Source: JACMQX01 sp044225675
GTDB lineage: Bacteria > Pseudomonadota > Gammaproteobacteria > Burkholderiales > Burkholderiaceae_C
NCBI GenBank assembly: GCA_044225675.1
Contig: JBGAIH010000012.1
Coordinates: 1 to 64,000, forward strand
Direction: 5' to 3'
DNA length: 64,000 bases
Part shown: in pieces, positions 1-8,398 of the stretch
How the letters are laid out: every line of letters starts with the position of its first letter
Numbering within the stretch: the first letter of the stretch is position 1
Notes under the pieces: model-generated
What the model was told of the DNA's origin: nothing
What the model saw: the letters and a program-made list of their open reading frames with translations, nothing else
Databases searched by the model: none
Position numbers and translations under genes: made by a program

Positions 1-706
1 CGCTCAGGGGCGACTGCCGGGTGGCCGCCGCGCCCGCGCCGGCGCCGCCCTGCGGGGCCGCCGTGCGGCGCACCAGGCCCTTGAGATCGATCTCGGGCAT
101 GACCCCACGCTCGACGAGGAAGGCGTTGGCATGGGTATAGGCCCGCACCGAGCGCTCGACCATGTGCGCCTGGATCAGGTCGTGAACGGGCACCCACATC
201 TCGCGCGTGAGCCCGGCGCCGATCCACTGCTCGACCATGACCTGGGTGAAGACCTCGGGGCGCAGCACGTCATGCGGCGCCAGCTCGCTCGAATGCTCGA
301 GAAACTGGATGCGCAGACGCAGGTCGTTGAGATCCAGCGCCTTCTCGGCGATGGTCAGCGCCATGCGGGAGGAAATGATCTTGTTCTCGACGACGTCGTC
401 GCCGATCAGCTCCAGCCCCCCTGCCAGCGGCCGAGCCGAGCGCTGCATGGCCTGCGGCTGCAGGGCCTGCTTCCAGCCGCGAATGATGCCTTCGACCCAG
501 GGGCGGTGCGCCTTCTGGAAGGCCAGGAAGGCGTCGCGCCGGTCCTGCATCTCGCGGGCGCTGGTGGCCTGGTCCATCTGCGCCTGGACCCGCTGGGCCA
601 CCGCCTGGCCCAGTTCGGGAATCGATGACGCCAGCTCTCCGAGGAAGCGCTCACGCACTTGCCTGCCCAGTTGCTGGGCGGAGTTCTGTGGGATCACCGA
701 GGCCAT
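1..706 (-). CDS. DUF1631 family protein, N-terminal part (cut by window edge)
   Basis: The minus-strand frame is open from an ATG at 706 to the window edge (235 codons) and begins MASVIPQNSAQQLG. It is rich in charged, helical residues, with a conserved stretch LELIGDDVVENKII around residue 100. I recognise this as the start of the DUF1631 family, large cytoplasmic proteins of unknown function in beta- and gammaproteobacteria. An Ala/Gly-rich linker begins near residue 220. The start lies 10 bp after the secF stop, so it probably belongs to the secDF transcript. The function is unknown, and the C-terminal part lies outside the window. Confidence 0.75.
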   Translation of the reverse strand, partial: MASVIPQNSAQQLGRQVRERFLGELASSIPELGQAVAQRVQAQMDQATSAREMQDRRDAFLAFQKAHRPWVEGIIRGWKQALQPQAMQRSARPLAGGLELIGDDVVENKIISSRMALTIAEKALDLNDLRLRIQFLEHSSELAPHDVLRPEVFTQVMVEQWIGAGLTREMWVPVHDLIQAHMVERSVRAYTHANAFLVERGVMPEIDLKGLVRRTAAPQGGAGAGAAATRQSPLS

Positions 707-716
707 GGACCGAATC

Positions 717-1667
717 TTAGACGGTCGCGCCAGCGTTGGGGTCGTTCGGATCTTCGTCTTTTTTGGTCGCCTTGACGAGATCTTCCCGCTTGACGCCCAG
801 CCACATGGCGATGGCCGCCGCCACGAACACCGACGAATAGATGCCGAAGCAGATGCCGATGGTCAGCGCCAGGGCGAAATAGTGCAGGGTCGGACCGCCA
901 AAAAGCAACATCGACAGCACCATGATCTGGGTCGAGCCGTGGGTGATGATGGTGCGGCTGATGGTGGAGGTGATGGCGTTGTCGATGATCTCGACCGTGC
1001 TCATCTTGCGGTAGCGCCGGAAGTTCTCGCGAATCCGGTCGAAGATCACCACCGACTCATTGACGGAATAGCCCAGCACCGCCAGCACCGCCGCCAGCAC
1101 CGCCAGCGAGAACTCCCACTGGAAGAAGGCGAAGAAGCCCAGGATGATGATGACGTCGTGCAGGTTGGCGATGATGGCGGCCACCGCGAACTTCCACTCG
1201 AAGCGGAAGGCCAGGTAGATCATGATGCCGACGACCACCATGCCCAGCGCCTTGAGGCCGTCGGCCGCCAGTTCGTCGCCCACCTGCGGGCCGACGAACT
1301 CGGTGCGGCGCAGCTGGACCGACGGGTCGGCCGCCTTGAGCACGCCCATGACCTTGTCGCTCTGCTGGGCCGAGCTCACGCCCTTTTGCGCCGGCAGGCG
1401 GATCATCACGTCGCGGGCAGTGCCGAAGTTCTGCACCTGGATGTCGGTGAAGCCGAGCGTGGCGATCTGGCCGCGCATCTTCTCGACGTCGGCCGGCTGC
1501 GAGTAGGAGACTTCCATCAGCGTGCCGCCGGTGAACTCCACCGACAGGTGCAGGCCGCGGGTGAACAGGAAGAACACCGCCGCCGCGAAGGTGAGGAACG
1601 AGATGATGTTGAACACCAGCGCGTTCTTCATGAACGGGATGTCCTTGCGGATCTTGAAGAATTCCAT
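717..1667 (-). CDS. secF: Protein translocase subunit SecF
   Basis: SecF is an inner-membrane partner of SecD. The SecDF-YajC complex uses the proton gradient to pull preproteins through SecYEG. The 316-residue product has the usual SecF length, an N-terminal membrane segment (about residues 17-37), a periplasmic domain starting FTGGTLMEVSY, and five further membrane segments. The conserved VNESVVIFDRIREN block sits in the second half. It follows secD with a 15-bp gap and precedes the DUF1631 gene, so secD-secF is one transcription unit. Nothing looks broken. Confidence 0.97.
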   Translation of the reverse strand: MEFFKIRKDIPFMKNALVFNIISFLTFAAAVFFLFTRGLHLSVEFTGGTLMEVSYSQPADVEKMRGQIATLGFTDIQVQNFGTARDVMIRLPAQKGVSSAQQSDKVMGVLKAADPSVQLRRTEFVGPQVGDELAADGLKALGMVVVGIMIYLAFRFEWKFAVAAIIANLHDVIIILGFFAFFQWEFSLAVLAAVLAVLGYSVNESVVIFDRIRENFRRYRKMSTVEIIDNAITSTISRTIITHGSTQIMVLSMLLFGGPTLHYFALALTIGICFGIYSSVFVAAAIAMWLGVKREDLVKATKKDEDPNDPNAGATV

Positions 1668-1682
1668 GGTGCCGCTTCCTTG

Positions 1683-3569
1683 TTATTGTTCAGTCTTGGC
1701 GACGCCGGTGCCGCCCTCGGGCCGCCAGACGGTGCCGATCGACACGCTCTTGAGCTTTTTCTGCCGGCCGTACCAGAAGTTCACGAGGCCGCGCGAGAAG
1801 AACACGGCCGAGAACATCGAGGTCAGAATGCCCAGGCAGTGCACCACGGCGAAGCCGCGCACCGGCCCGGAGCCGAAGGCCAGCAGCGCGATGCCGGCGA
1901 TCAGCGTGGTGACGTTGGAGTCGAGGATGGTGTGCCAGGCGCGGTCGTAGCCGACGTTGATGGCCGCCTGCGGCGAGGCGCCATTGCGCAATTCCTCGCG
2001 GACCCGCTCGTTGATCAGCACGTTGGAGTCGATGGCCATGCCCAGCGCCAGCGCCATGGCCGCCATGCCCGGCAGCGTGAGCGTGGCCTGCAGCATCGAC
2101 AGCACGGCCACCAGCAGCAGCAGGTTCACCGCCAGCGCAATGCCCGAGAACAGGCCGAACAGCATGTAGTAGATGCCCATGAAGGCCACGATCACCAGGA
2201 AGCCCGCGATCACGCTGTTGAAGCCCTTGGCGATGTTCTCGGCGCCGAGCGTCGGGCCGATGGTGCGTTCCTCGATGATCTCCATCGGCGCGGCCAGCGA
2301 GCCGGCGCGCAGCAGCAGCGCGGTGTCGTTGGCTTCCACCGTGGTCATGCGGCCGGAGATCTGCACGCGGCCGCCGCCGATTTCGGTGCGGATGACCGGC
2401 GCCGTCACGACCTCGCCCTTGCCCTTTTCGAACAGCAGGATGGCCATGCGCTTGCCCACGTTCTCGCGCGTGATGTCCTTGAAGATGCGCGCGCCTTTGG
2501 AGTCGAGCGTGAGGTGGACGGCCGCCTCCTGGGTCTGGTTGTCGAAGCCGGGCTGGGCGTCGGTGAGGTTCTCGCCGGAGAGCACGACCTGCTTCTTGAC
2601 GATGATGGCCTGGCCATTGCGGTCCATGTAGCGCTCGGCGCCGAAGGGCACCGGGCCGGAGCCGGTCTCGGCGGCGCGGGCTTCGGTGCTTTCGTCGACC
2701 ATGCGCACTTCCAGTGTGGCCGTGCGGCCGATCAGGTCCTTGGCGCGGCTCACGTCCTGGATGCCGGGCAGCTGCACGACGATGCGGTCGAGGCCCTGCT
2801 GCTGGATGACCGGCTCGGCCACGCCCAGCTCGTTGATCCGGTTGTGCAGCGTGAGGATGTTCTGCTTGAGCGCCTGCTCCTGCACCTTGCGCGCGGCCTC
2901 GGGCTTGATGGTGGCGGTGAGCTTGTACTCGACGCCTTCGGTGGTCTCGGCCACCTGCAGGTCGGGGAACTGGTCGGCCAGCACGGCCTTGGCCTGCGAC
3001 AGCATCTGCGAGTCGCGCAGGCGGATTTCCACCGCCTGCCCGTTGCGGCTGATGCCGCCGTGGCGCACGCCCTTCTCGCGGAAGGTGGTGCGAAGGTCGC
3101 CGGAGTAGGACTCGGCCTTCTTGGCCAGCGCCGCCGGCATGTCCACCTGCAGCATGAAGTGCACGCCGCCGCGCAGGTCCAGCCCGAGGTACATCGGGAA
3201 GGCATGCAGCGAGGTCAGCCAGGCCGGCGAGCGCGAGACGAGGTTCAGGGCCACGACGTAGGACGGGTCGGCCGGGTCGGGGATCAGCGCCTTCTGGATG
3301 ACTTCCTTGGCCTTGTACTGGGTGTCGGTCGAGTCGAAGCGCGCCCGCACCGCATTGCCGTCGAAGGTGATCAGGTCGGACGCGATGCCAGCGCCCTTGA
3401 GCGCCTGCTCGACCCGCGTCTGGGTGGTGCTGTCGACCTTGACGGTGGCCTTGCCGCTGGAGACCTGCACCGCCGGCGCCTCGCCGAAGAAATTGGGCAG
3501 GGTATAGAGGGCCCCCACCAGCAAAGCGATCACGATGATCGCGTACTTCCAGACCGGGTAACGGTTCAT
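1683..3569 (-). CDS. secD: Protein translocase subunit SecD
   Basis: SecD carries the large periplasmic domain that captures emerging preproteins; its membrane part conducts protons. From the ATG at 3569 (MNRYPVWKYAII) the product is 628 residues, normal for SecD. An in-frame start at 3602 would add 11 residues not seen in the family. One membrane segment lies near residues 8-25, then the periplasmic domains, then five C-terminal membrane segments with the motif GMAIDSNVLINERVREE. It lies 79 bp downstream of yajC in the classic yajC-secD-secF order. Confidence 0.97.
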   Translation of the reverse strand: MNRYPVWKYAIIVIALLVGALYTLPNFFGEAPAVQVSSGKATVKVDSTTQTRVEQALKGAGIASDLITFDGNAVRARFDSTDTQYKAKEVIQKALIPDPADPSYVVALNLVSRSPAWLTSLHAFPMYLGLDLRGGVHFMLQVDMPAALAKKAESYSGDLRTTFREKGVRHGGISRNGQAVEIRLRDSQMLSQAKAVLADQFPDLQVAETTEGVEYKLTATIKPEAARKVQEQALKQNILTLHNRINELGVAEPVIQQQGLDRIVVQLPGIQDVSRAKDLIGRTATLEVRMVDESTEARAAETGSGPVPFGAERYMDRNGQAIIVKKQVVLSGENLTDAQPGFDNQTQEAAVHLTLDSKGARIFKDITRENVGKRMAILLFEKGKGEVVTAPVIRTEIGGGRVQISGRMTTVEANDTALLLRAGSLAAPMEIIEERTIGPTLGAENIAKGFNSVIAGFLVIVAFMGIYYMLFGLFSGIALAVNLLLLVAVLSMLQATLTLPGMAAMALALGMAIDSNVLINERVREELRNGASPQAAINVGYDRAWHTILDSNVTTLIAGIALLAFGSGPVRGFAVVHCLGILTSMFSAVFFSRGLVNFWYGRQKKLKSVSIGTVWRPEGGTGVAKTEQ

Positions 3570-3648
3570 GATCGCGCTCGCACTTCCATGGGCTGCGGGC
3601 ACGCGCCGGAAGCGGGCGGCCCGAAGCGGTCGTTGGGTTGTCGGTTAC

Positions 3649-3981
3649 TTACTTGATGGTGCCCTTGGGGAGCACCTGGACCACCGCACTGCGCTGCAGC
3701 TGCATCTCGACGCCATTGGCGACTTCGAGCGTGATGTAGCCGTCGCCCAGCTTGGTCACCTTGCCCAGGAAGCCGCCAGCGGTGGCGACTTCGTCGCCCT
3801 TGGCCAGCGCGTCGATCATGGCGCGGTGTTCCTTCTGGCGCTTCATCTGGGGGCGGATCATCACGAAATAAAGCACCACGAACATCAGCACCAGGGGCAA
3901 CATGCTCATGAGCGACCCCTGCAGGCCTCCATCAGCGGCGGCAGCAGGCGCGGTTTGGGCGAAGGCGGAAGAAATGAACAC
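3649..3981 (-). CDS. yajC: Sec translocon accessory subunit YajC
   Basis: YajC is a small single-span inner-membrane protein that copurifies with SecDF. The product has a short N-terminal stretch (FISSAFAQ), one membrane segment (about residues 25-46) ending MIRPQMKRQKEH, and the conserved GDEVATAGGFLGKV block. I chose the GTG at 3981 (110 residues) because GGAG sits six bases upstream and MFISSAFAQ is the usual family start. A TTG at 3999 would add six residues. It is the first gene of yajC-secD-secF here. tgt and queA, often upstream of yajC, are absent at this position. Confidence 0.93.
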   Translation of the reverse strand: MFISSAFAQTAPAAAADGGLQGSLMSMLPLVLMFVVLYFVMIRPQMKRQKEHRAMIDALAKGDEVATAGGFLGKVTKLGDGYITLEVANGVEMQLQRSAVVQVLPKGTIK

Positions 3982-4067
3982 GGGGGTCTCCACAGACAAT
4001 GTCAGGTAAAAGGCCTAAGACCCGGAAAGCGCGCACGGACAGACCGCCGCACTCCGGGGAGCCCTGG

Positions 4068-4073
4068 ATTGTA
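4068..4073 (-). promoter_or_regulatory. Possible -10 box before yajC
   Basis: The minus strand reads TACAAT here, 87 bp upstream of the yajC GTG, in the only non-coding gap before the operon. No convincing -35 box stands 17 bp upstream, so the assignment rests on the -10 and on position. Confidence 0.3.
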
Positions 4074-4126
4074 TGCGGGCGCCCCTGACGGCAGGATTTT
4101 GTAACCCGCCGCCCTGAAAGGCTGTT

Positions 4127-7100
4127 TCAGGCGGCCCGGCGCTCGGCCATCCCGCCCTGGCGCCACTGGTCCATGAGCGCAGACCAGCGGGTGCGCACCG
4201 CCGCGAGATGGCGCTCCTTGACGTGCCCGTAGCCCTTGATCTGCTCGGGCAGCCGGGCGATCTCCAGCGCCGCGGCGTGGTTGCCGGCCGACAGGCTGCC
4301 GAGCACTTCCTCGATGGCCGCCCGGTACTCGCCGATCAGGGCGCGCTCGGTGCGCCGCTCCTCTGTGTAGCCGAACAGGTCGAGCGCCGTGCCGCGCAGG
4401 CCCTTGAGGCCCGCCAGCAGCCGGAAGGCGCCGAGCATCCAGCTGCCGTAGCGGCCCTTCTGGAGTTCGCCCCTGGCATTGCGGCGGGCCAGCAGCGGCG
4501 GCGCCAGGTGGAAGCTGAGCTTGTAGTCGCCCTCGAACATCGTGGCGATGCGCTCCTGGAAGCCCGTCTGCGTGTGCAGACGGGCGACCTCGTACTCGTC
4601 CTTGTAGGCCATGAGCTTGAACAGGTAGCGGGCCACCGACTCGGCCAGCGTCGTCCGGCCCAGCGGCGCCTCGGCCTGGCGGACCCGCTCGACGAATGCG
4701 CGGTAGGCCTGCGCATAGTCGGCGTTCTGGTAGGCGGTGAGGAACTCGGCGCGGCGGGCAATCAGGTCGTCCAGGGTCTCGCGCTTCTTGAACTCGATCA
4801 CCTGGCCCGGCGCCAGCAGGCTCGCCATGGCGGCCGGGTCGTGCGCCGCGCGGCGGCCCCACTCGAAGGCGGCCTTGTTGCTGTCCACCGCCACGGCGTT
4901 GAGCTCGATCGCCCGCAGGATCGCCTCGCGGCCGAGCGGGATCCAGCCCATCTGCCAGGCGTAGCCGAGGATCATCGGGTTGATGTAGATGGTGTCGCCC
5001 ATGAGCTGGGTGGCGGCCGCGTCGGCATTGAAGGCGCCCACGCCGTCCACGCCCACCGCGCGCGTGATGTCGGCCACGCACTGCTCGGCCGGGTTCTGCC
5101 AATTGGCGTTCTTCACGAAGGCCGCCGTCGGCGTGCTCCAGGAATTGAGCGCCACGCGGGTGCGGCCTTCGCGCATGCGCAGCAGGGTCTCCTTGCCGGC
5201 CGTCACGATCGGGTCGCAGCCGATGATCAGGTCGGCGGCGGCCATGCTCACGCGCGTGGTGCGGATGTCGTCCTGCGTCTGGCCCAGCAGCACGTGGCTC
5301 CAGGTGGCGCCGCCCTTTTGCGCGAGACCCGCCGCGTCCTGGGTGACGATGCCCTTGCCCTCGATGTGGGCCGCCACGCCCAGCAGCTGACCAATGGTGA
5401 TGACGCCCGTGCCGCCGACGCCGGCGACGACGATGCCGTAGGCGCCGTGCACCTCGGGCAGCCGGGGTTCGGGCAGCGCGCCCAGCTCGAAGGGCGAGGC
5501 CCCGCGGCCCTTGGCCTTCTTGCGCAGCTGGCCGCCTTCGACCGTGACGAAGCTCGGGCAGAAGCCCTTGAGGCAGCTCATGTCCTTGTTGCAGGTGCTC
5601 TGGTTGATGGTGCGCTTGCGGCCGAACTCGGTCTCCAGCGGCTCGACGCTCATGCAGTTGGACTGCACGCTGCAGTCGCCGCAGCCTTCGCAGACCAGGT
5701 CGTTGATGACGACACGGCGCGCCGGATCGACCAGGCTGCCGCGCTTGCGGCGGCGGCGCTTTTCGGTCGCGCAGGTCTGGTCGTAGATGATGACCGTGGT
5801 GCCGGGGATCTCGCGAAACTCGCGCTGCACCGCATCGAGCGTGTCGCGGTGCTGGATCGCGATGCCCTCGGGGAGGTTCTTCACGCCGGCGTACTTCTCG
5901 GGCTCGTCGGTGACGATGGTGATCTTCACCGCGCCTTCGGCCCGCATGCTCTGGGCGATCTGCACCACCGAATGGCCCTCGGGCCGCTCGCCGACCTGCT
6001 GGCCGCCGGTCATGGCGACGGCGTCGTTGTAGAGGATCTTGTAGGTGATGTTCACCCCGGCCGCGATGCTCTGGCGCACCGCCAGGATGCCGCTGTGGAA
6101 GTAGGTGCCGTCGCCCAGGTTGGCAAAGATGTGGGCGTCGGTGGTGAAGGGCTGCTGGCCGACCCAGGGCACGCCCTCGCCGCCCATCTGCGTGAAGCCG
6201 GCCGTGCTGCGGTCCATCCACAGCGCCATGAAGTGGCAGCCGATGCCGGCCATGGCGCGCGAGCCCTCGGGCACGCGGGTGGAGGTGTTGTGCGGGCAGC
6301 CCGAACAGAACCAGGGCTGGCGGTCGGCCTTGATCTCCACCACCTGCATGGAGCGCTCCTTGGCCTTGAGGATGGCCAGCTGCGCTTCGATGCGCGCGGC
6401 GGTGTCGGCGTCGACGCCCAGCTTCTTCAGGCGCGAGGCGATCGCGCCGGCGATCAGCGCGGGCGACAGGTCGGCGTTGGCGCGCAGCAGCGTGTTGGCC
6501 GTCGGGTTGGGCATGGACCATTCGCCGCCCGAGTAGTCGCCGTCGACCTCGCTGAACTTGCCGACCACCGTGGGCCGCACGTCGGCGCGCCAGTTGTACA
6601 GCTCTTCCTTGAGCTGGTATTCGATGACCTGGCGCTTTTCCTCCACCACCAGGATGTCGCGCAGGCCGGTGGCGAACTCGCGCGTGCCCTGCGCCTCCAG
6701 AGGCCAGACCACGCCGACCTTGTGCAGGCGGATGCCCAGGCGCCGGCAGGTGGCGTCGTCCAGCCCCAGGTCGAGCAGAGCCTGGCGCGTATCGTTGTAG
6801 GCCTTGCCGCTGGCGATGATGCCCAGGCGGTCGTTCGGCCCTTCGATGGCGTTGTAGTTGAGCCGGTTGGCGCGGATGTAGGCGAGCGCGGCATACCACT
6901 TGTAGTCGAACAGGCGCGCCTCCTGCTCCAGCGCCGAATCGGGCCAGCGGATGTGCACGCCGCCCGGGGGCATCGTGAATTCGGGGATGACGATGTTGAC
7001 CCGCTCGGGGTCGATCATCGCCGTGGCGCTGGACTCCACGATCTCCTGGATGGTCTTCATGCCGGCCCACACGCCCGAGAAGCGGCTCATGGCAAAGGCA

Positions 7101-7690
7101 TGGATGCCCAGGTCGAGGATCTCCTGCACGTTGGCCGGGAAGAACACCGGCAGGCCGCAGGCCTTGAAGATGTGGTCGCTCTGGTGCGCGGCCGTGGAGC
7201 TCTTGGCCACGTGGTCGTCGCCGGCCACCGCGATCACGCCGCCCCACGGGGTGGTGCCGGCCATGTTGGCGTGCTTGAACACGTCGGAGCAGCGGTCCAC
7301 GCCCGGACCCTTGCCGTACCAGATGCCGAAGACGCCGTCGAAACGGTTGGTGCCTGGCGGCGCGAAACCCAGCTGCTGCGTGCCCCACAGCGCCGTGGCG
7401 GCCAGCTCCTCGTTGACCCCGGGCTGGAACACGATGTTCTGCGCCTTGAGGTACTTGCCCGCCTTGACCAGTGCCTGGTCATAGCCGCCCAGCGGCGAGC
7501 CGCGGTAGCCGCTGATGAAGCCGGCGGTGTTCTTGCCCTGCTGCGCATCGCGCAGGCGCTGCAGCATCGGCAGCTTGACCAGCGCCTGGATGCCGCTCAT
7601 GAAGGCGCGGCCGTAGTCGAGCGAATATTTGTCGTCGAGCGTGACGGTCTCCAGCGCTTGGCGGATGTGCTCGGGCAGCGGGGCATTCAT
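4127..7690 (-). CDS. Fused indolepyruvate:ferredoxin oxidoreductase (IorA-IorB type)
   Basis: The enzyme is expected to oxidatively decarboxylate aryl pyruvates (indolepyruvate, phenylpyruvate) to aryl-acetyl-CoA with ferredoxin or a related acceptor, in aromatic amino acid breakdown. The 1187-residue chain has an N-terminal thiamine-diphosphate enzyme part (DGVFGIWYGKGPGVDR near the start; a second cofactor domain with ANLGDGTYFHSG), a ferredoxin-like insert with CEGCGDCSVQSNC and later CNKDMSCLKGFC near residues 664-710, and a C-terminal gamma-type domain starting GIVVAGVGGTGVITIG. The start MNAPLPEH (7690) is preferred over 7756. It is transcribed divergently from an Lrp-type regulator, a common pairing for amino acid catabolism. 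The exact substrate is inferred from the family. Confidence 0.92.
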   Translation of the reverse strand: MNAPLPEHIRQALETVTLDDKYSLDYGRAFMSGIQALVKLPMLQRLRDAQQGKNTAGFISGYRGSPLGGYDQALVKAGKYLKAQNIVFQPGVNEELAATALWGTQQLGFAPPGTNRFDGVFGIWYGKGPGVDRCSDVFKHANMAGTTPWGGVIAVAGDDHVAKSSTAAHQSDHIFKACGLPVFFPANVQEILDLGIHAFAMSRFSGVWAGMKTIQEIVESSATAMIDPERVNIVIPEFTMPPGGVHIRWPDSALEQEARLFDYKWYAALAYIRANRLNYNAIEGPNDRLGIIASGKAYNDTRQALLDLGLDDATCRRLGIRLHKVGVVWPLEAQGTREFATGLRDILVVEEKRQVIEYQLKEELYNWRADVRPTVVGKFSEVDGDYSGGEWSMPNPTANTLLRANADLSPALIAGAIASRLKKLGVDADTAARIEAQLAILKAKERSMQVVEIKADRQPWFCSGCPHNTSTRVPEGSRAMAGIGCHFMALWMDRSTAGFTQMGGEGVPWVGQQPFTTDAHIFANLGDGTYFHSGILAVRQSIAAGVNITYKILYNDAVAMTGGQQVGERPEGHSVVQIAQSMRAEGAVKITIVTDEPEKYAGVKNLPEGIAIQHRDTLDAVQREFREIPGTTVIIYDQTCATEKRRRRKRGSLVDPARRVVINDLVCEGCGDCSVQSNCMSVEPLETEFGRKRTINQSTCNKDMSCLKGFCPSFVTVEGGQLRKKAKGRGASPFELGALPEPRLPEVHGAYGIVVAGVGGTGVITIGQLLGVAAHIEGKGIVTQDAAGLAQKGGATWSHVLLGQTQDDIRTTRVSMAAADLIIGCDPIVTAGKETLLRMREGRTRVALNSWSTPTAAFVKNANWQNPAEQCVADITRAVGVDGVGAFNADAAATQLMGDTIYINPMILGYAWQMGWIPLGREAILRAIELNAVAVDSNKAAFEWGRRAAHDPAAMASLLAPGQVIEFKKRETLDDLIARRAEFLTAYQNADYAQAYRAFVERVRQAEAPLGRTTLAESVARYLFKLMAYKDEYEVARLHTQTGFQERIATMFEGDYKLSFHLAPPLLARRNARGELQKGRYGSWMLGAFRLLAGLKGLRGTALDLFGYTEERRTERALIGEYRAAIEEVLGSLSAGNHAAALEIARLPEQIKGYGHVKERHLAAVRTRWSALMDQWRQGGMAERRAA

Positions 7691-7780
7691 GGGGCGGGGT
7701 CTCCTGCGGGCTTCGTGGGGCAGCCGGGGCGCCCCGCTTCGCCGGCCTGGATTCACCGGTTGGAGAGGACGCTCCTGTAT

Positions 7781-7831
7781 CGGGCAAAGTGTATGCCCGG
7801 TGCGGTGATAAGTCTTTGCTTTCTTTGCCCG
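7781..7831. promoter_or_regulatory. Inverted repeat between oxidoreductase and Lrp genes (candidate operator)
   Basis: CGGGCAAAG at 7781-7789 is matched by CTTTGCCCG at 7823-7831, a perfect 9-bp inverted repeat with half-site centres 42 bp apart, about four helical turns. It lies in the 185-bp divergent gap. A second short palindrome, GAAAGAATCTTTC, lies at 7848-7860, 16 bp before the regulator ATG. The placement fits binding by the adjacent Lrp/AsnC protein, which typically contacts spaced sites on one DNA face. This is inference. Confidence 0.45.
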
Positions 7832-7875
7832 GAATCGAGGTGGCCGAGAAAGAATCTTTCCTAGAATCCACCCTT

Positions 7876-8376
7876 ATGGAAAGACTGGACTCGTTTGACG
7901 TCGCCATCCTGGAAGAACTCCAGCGCGATGGCCGCCTCACCAACACGGAACTTGCCGCACGCGTGGGGCTGTCGGCCGCGCCATGCTGGCGGCGCGTGCG
8001 CGCGCTGGAGGAAGCCGGCTACATCAAGGGCTACCACGCCGAAATCGACCGCCACAAGATCGGGCTGGGCGTGCTGGCCTTCGTGCGGCTGGACGCCGAC
8101 CGCAACACCGGCGACGCCACCCGCGTGCTGGAGGAGGCGATCCGCCAGCTGCCGGAGGTGATCGCCTGCCACTACATCAGCGGCACCGGCACCTTCGAGC
8201 TGCAGGTGATCGCGCAGGACCTCGACAGCTTCTCGCGCTTTGCCCTGCAGAGTCTGATCAACCTGCCGAACGTCAAGGACCTGCACACGAGCTTCTCGCT
8301 GGGCGAGGTGAAGTCCTCGGGCATGCTGCCGCTGTCGCACCTGGGCGGCAGACCGCGTCCGGGGCCGGGGCACTAG
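7876..8376 (+). CDS. Lrp/AsnC family transcriptional regulator
   Basis: This is a 166-residue DNA-binding regulator. The N-terminal winged helix-turn-helix covers about residues 5-60 (MERLDSFDVAILEELQRDG then LAARVGLSAAPCWRRVRALEEAG). The C-terminal RAM ligand-binding domain contains LPEVIACHYISGTGTFEL. Lrp-type proteins assemble as octamers and sense amino acids. The ATG at 7876 matches the family start; the open frame extends to 7789 without similarity. It is divergent from the indolepyruvate oxidoreductase gene, so it is the obvious candidate regulator of that gene and of itself. The following MFS gene starts 22 bp after the stop and may be cotranscribed. Confidence 0.9.
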   Translation: MERLDSFDVAILEELQRDGRLTNTELAARVGLSAAPCWRRVRALEEAGYIKGYHAEIDRHKIGLGVLAFVRLDADRNTGDATRVLEEAIRQLPEVIACHYISGTGTFELQVIAQDLDSFSRFALQSLINLPNVKDLHTSFSLGEVKSSGMLPLSHLGGRPRPGPGH

Positions 8377-8398
8377 AACCGGGGCACAATGGGCGTCG

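Noticed and set aside
207..3656. Long plus-strand open frame (about 1150 codons) across secD/secF
   Set aside because: It is antisense to clearly conserved secD and secF. High GC keeps opposite frames open, and its translation is His/Arg/Asp-rich low-complexity without family character. The same applies to similar long frames opposite the oxidoreductase, PhoX, yhdP, glnE and RND genes.
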